This document shows positions 60,282-64,000 of a stretch of 64,000 nucleotides of DNA, one piece after another; within the stretch, counting starts at the first letter, position 1, and every line of letters starts with the position of its first letter. Below the pieces are notes generated by a model. It saw only the letters and a list, made by a program, of their open reading frames with translations, did not search any database and was not told where the DNA came from. Source of the stretch: Dipteronia dyeriana (Eukaryota; Streptophyta; Magnoliopsida; Sapindales; Sapindaceae); assembly GCA_032871835.1 (NCBI GenBank), contig CM065296.1, positions 9,434,001 to 9,498,000 on the forward strand. The letters are read 5' to 3'. The position numbers and the translations under genes were made by a program.

Positions 60282-61327
60282 GGGTGCGTTTGGTACGAGG
60301 ATGGGACGGGACGGGACTGGACTGGACGGGACAGTTGTTCCATATGATGTTTGGAACGTCTGGAACAAAACTATTAACTGTACTATTGTACGTTTGGTAC
60401 GACTGTGACAGGACATGACAAGAGGTTCAAATGACTAAAATACCCTTATTGTCATGCCTAATGTTTATAAACAATTTTATTAAGTTTGAAGACTAACTCA
60501 TAAAATATGGAAAACCATACTCCAATAAAATCACAAGATCTGGAAATTATAACACAAGATCTGGAAAAATGATTACAAGATCTGGAAATTATAACACTGA
60601 AAAATGATCACACTCTACATAAACAAAAATATGGAAAAAATGATCACAAGATCTGAAAAAAAAATTATAACACTCCACATAAACAAAAATATCACAAGAT
60701 CTGGAAAAAATACTCAAAGATCTGGAAAAAATGTCCAAACAAACTGAAAATTTCACTTCAATTTTATTTAAATTAGGGTGCGTTTATAGAGGATGCGTGA
60801 AAAAATGCTCAAAGAACAGAGGATGCGGGACCCCGACGAAGATGGATTTGCAGCTGGTGGGTCTGAGAGAGAGAGACAAAAGCGATCGACGGCTGTTTTT
60901 GTGTGAAGAGAGGATGCGTGACCCCGACGACGGCGAGTTCGCGTGACCCTGATGATAGCGAGTTCGCGTGACACCGATGAAGATGGATTTGCAGCCGGTG
61001 GGTTAGAGAAGCGGCCGATGAAATGTTTGAGAGAGAGACAAGCGACTGATTTAGGTTAAGTTTTTTTTTTTATATAGTTGATAGTTTTGTAAATTTAAAA
61101 AGCTTTGAGGGTAAAAATGTTTTTTCCAGACTTGTCCCATACATGGGACATGTGACAAGTCTGACCGAGGGCGTGAGGTGGGACAACTTTTTATGGTTTT
61201 TGTCTCATGTTGTTCTGTTCCTTCCCATGTTAATGGCTCATCAAACGTGGGACAACAAAAAGTTGTCCCATCCCATCTTTTTGTTGTCCCATCCCGTCCC
61301 GTCCCGTCCCGTATACCAAACGCACCC
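60282..61327. mobile_element. Non-autonomous PIF/Harbinger-like element
   Basis: 1046 bp, starting GGGTGCGTTTGGTACGAGG and ending CGTATACCAAACGCACCC, with GGACGGGAC-type repeats inside both ends. Exact TAA duplications lie at 60279-60281 and 61328-61330. The interior has repeated ACAAGATCTGGAAA units (about 60530-60735) and a GC-rich block (about 60780-61030) with an internally repeated GATGAAGATGGATTTGCAG. No transposase is present. Same family as 17899-20591. Confidence 0.85.
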
Positions 61328-61330
61328 TAA

Positions 61331-63190
61331 AGAAACATAAGATTGTTAACAGTATTGACTATTGAGCATGTGATATTTGACTTTCTTTAATAAAATATAT
61401 TCAATATTGTATGATGTTTGACCAAAACATAGACTCTTTGGGATATTTAAGACAAATTGTACCAGAGAGATTCAAAGACAAATTGTATATGTGTCAAGTT
61501 TTGAAATTGCATCATATTATTGCCCAAAAAGCAGGTAAAAATGGACAGTCATCTGATCATATAAAGAAGAACAGATGCAGTATTATAATAGCAATCCAAG
61601 TGGAACCCATTTTCTGATGTCTTTTTTTCTCCACACTAATCAGTTTCAGCCACAACTGACCACTATCAGGTCACTGCCAGTCCTGATAATTGAAAAAAAA
61701 AAAGCAATAATAAATATAATAAACAGTATAAATTAGGCACCAATCCCACCTACACTTGCCGAAAGAATATGCCAACCAATCAACTAAATTTGTATGGATC
61801 TCACAACATAGAAAATGACAGATTCTTGTTCATAAAAATTTCACAGAAAAAAATTGATTTTTCTAAAAACCAATGAAGAATCTGATATACCTGCTCTAAA
61901 ATATATTCTTTTTTCATGGTTTGTTGTTTCCTAGACACCAGTTGCATTGCAAAAAGTGGTGGTGATATTTGTTTTCTTCTCTCTTTAACAAATGCTATGC
62001 TGCTGTGTAAAAGATAATATTCCAGTTCCAGACGCATAAAAATTAAAAAAGAAGAAGAAAAAATGATAGATTATGTGACACTTTCTGTGTGCTTGCAATA
62101 AATAGTACTAAGTATTACTCTTTCTTTTTAGTTGCTTCTTGTTGTCAGTTTGTGTTTCAGATTCTCTTCTCATTTTCTTGCTTTGTATATAAAAAAAAAA
62201 ATAGCACATGAAAATGGAAAATGAGAACTAACAAGTGTTGATAAAATAAAATAAAAAAATCTGACACTGAGTGAATTAAAAGGTATGTCAACATTAGCTA
62301 TTGCATTTGTACAAATTTATCATTGTTTGAACCAATATACATCATGAGTTGTTATGATTTAGCTATTGCATTAGTATGAATTTATAATTTTAATGTTATA
62401 TAATTAAATATGATTTATCAACTTCATCATTGTAATCTACAAAACCTTACAATAATGATCATGTGACTTTTGTACGCACGAGTCACGACATTATTCTTAT
62501 TATTATTTTGAAGTCAAACATAAATTCTATAAATGGTATGGCGAAATCCACTATTGAACGATGATATTTACTCATATAATATTTGGAGGAAAATACATGA
62601 TAAGATTCGAACATCCACCAATAATATCGATATATAATTGCGAATCACATCATATAATGTATTTATGGCGTGTTTATGTTGTGTATAAAATCATATCGTA
62701 TATTATATTTATGATGTGTTTATTAATCATGAATAAAAAGTAAGGGAATCGGTAAAAACGAATTTGATTCCTTATGTGGGAGTTTCACTTAATTTCCGAT
62801 ATGTATTTGAAATCCACGTAATTTGATGGGAATTAATATTCTTATTGGTAAATAGAAGTATAGAACATGATTGTTCTCCGACTCATGTTATCTCTCACTA
62901 GATAATTTAGGATTTTTTTTTTATAAAAAAATTCAAAACTTTATCCAAGTGAATAATACTCCATTCTTGGTTAAAATGCAAGTAACGCAACAAGCAAGCA
63001 ATTATTAAGAAATAAGAATTTACATTTTCAAGAAAAACAGTTTGAAAACACGGCACCGTTTTCTGGTACTTAGATTGTCTCTGTCTCAATATTCACGCAC
63101 ACAAAACACAAAGCGATAGAAACCGTCCAATTAGGAAAAGGTCAGCCAAACCAACGGTATCGGGAAAGTACACTCACTACGTCACCATTG
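61331..63190. other. Intergenic region between the transaminase and VHS genes
   Basis: AT-rich sequence. Short frames resemble nothing known, and no clear transposon ends were found. Confidence 0.4.
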
Positions 63191-63195
63191 TCTTA

Positions 63196-63201
63196 CACGT
63201 G
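63196..63201. promoter_or_regulatory. G-box (CACGTG)
   Basis: A palindromic ACACGTGT lies about 325 bp upstream of the VHS-protein ATG. Such sites bind bZIP or bHLH factors and can act as ABA-response elements. Function is inferred only from sequence and position. Confidence 0.3.
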
Positions 63202-63524
63202 TCATCACCTCGTTGGCCTCGCCTTCTAAATCTGCCCTTCCAAAATAATTCAATCAAAAAAAGAATAAATGATAATTATAAAAAAGAAGAACAAAAATAA
63301 TATTGTTATTTGATTTGAGATATAAGAGAGAGAGAGCGTGTGTGTGAGTTTTAGAGAGAGAGATACCTGTCGATTGAGGACTGTTCGATTTGTTTGATCG
63401 TCAAAAAGAGAGATTTAGTTATCGGAATACTCGGTGGCGTGACCGGAAATTTGTTGCGATCTCGGCGCCGGAATCAGACTGATCTCTCAGACGCGGATTC
63501 GTTTGTTTGTTTGGAAGAGTAGAG

Positions 63525-63625
63525 ATGGTGAATTCTATGGTAGAGAGAGCCACGAGCGACATGTTGATCGGGCCTGACTGGGCCATGAACATCGAGATCT
63601 GCGATATGCTCAATCATGACCCTGG
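63525..63625 (+). CDS. TOM1-like (TOL) VHS-domain protein, first exon
   Basis: The first exon encodes 33 residues plus two bases, ending at a GT donor after [24 protein letters not shown] followed by DMLNHDPG is the start of the VHS domain of plant TOM1-like proteins, where the next exon normally continues with QAKDVVKGIKKR. These proteins bind ubiquitinated membrane cargo and act as the plant counterpart of ESCRT-0 at the plasma membrane and endosomes. The leader (about 63320-63524) has a GA tract. The rest of the gene lies beyond the window; 63626-64000 is intron 1, with a long T run at 63729-63749. Confidence 0.88.
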
Positions 63626-64000
63626 GTACGCACGCGTCGAACTAGTTATCTATTTTTTCGGTGTATTGCGTCACAAATTTGACACTCAATCAGCTTTTTC
63701 CTTTTTCTTCTTTTGTTTTGTTTTGGTTTTTTTTTTTTTTTTTTTTTTTGTTGTTGTTGTAGTTTGTTGCTCTTGGATCTTTGGTGAATTTGATTAAACA
63801 TGATTTTGTTTGCAAGAGGAAACGAGATGGAGTCATGGAGATAGAATTATTATTATTATTTTTTCAAATTTTATTGCTCCTTTCCTTTTTGGTACCATAA
63901 ACTGTTGTTGTCTTGGTTTGGTTTTCGATGATTGGAAAGCTTTTGTTATTGAAAATAAAATAAAATTTACGCTGTGTATGCAATTCGAAATTGGAAATTT

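Noticed and set aside
1..64000. tRNA or rRNA genes
   Set aside because: No tRNA T-loop/acceptor pairing or rRNA sequence was spotted. The only tRNA-like match is the primer-site motif at 13913-13925.

Overview
The window is plant nuclear DNA, almost certainly from a eudicot. It is AT-rich, its genes are split by GT-AG introns with long AT-rich sequences, the intact proteins resemble land-plant families, and every class of plant transposable element is present. Nothing prokaryotic, organellar or CRISPR-like was seen. All calls come from reading the sequence and from remembered family features; no search was run.

Five host genes look intact, or intact as far as the window shows. Three lie in tandem on the minus strand in the first 17.5 kb: a TET19/20-type tetraspanin (3903-6242, 5 exons, 234 aa), eIF3 subunit L (7004-11392, 8 exons, 518 aa) and a four-helix membrane protein of unknown function (14725-17513, 3 exons, 295 aa). 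Two lie on the plus strand at the right end: a plastid D-amino-acid transaminase / aminodeoxychorismate lyase-type enzyme (57885-59998, 5 exons, 395 aa) and the first exon of a TOM1-like VHS protein (from 63525).

The 40 kb between these groups (17.9-57.8 kb) is a graveyard of nested mobile DNA and broken genes. In order it holds: a TIR element with a TAA-type target that carries degenerate, intron-containing pieces of an RPB7 gene and a PP1 phosphatase gene; a Tourist-like MITE; a 9.3 kb Mutator-like element (MULE) with a perfect 9-bp target duplication, carrying a decayed transposase and a facing Ulp1-type protease gene; a two-exon myo-inositol oxygenase fragment; a smaller MULE; an O-fucosyltransferase pseudogene; a decayed Helitron split by a 2.5 kb minus-strand LTR retrotransposon (5-bp duplication ATAAC); a Nudix hydrolase pseudogene broken by a sibling MULE in an intron and a hAT MITE in an exon; another small MULE; and a second hAT MITE just upstream of the transaminase gene. 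An endogenous caulimovirid-like remnant (protease, reverse transcriptase, RNase H, many breaks) lies between eIF3L and the membrane-protein gene. A second copy of the TAA-target TIR family follows the transaminase gene.

The two most unusual signals are (1) arrays of ~19-bp units centred on GGAATTCC, found next to the 5' side of both genes in the large MULE and again in the same relative places in its deleted, inverted sibling, and (2) the double gene capture inside the RPB7/PP1-bearing element.
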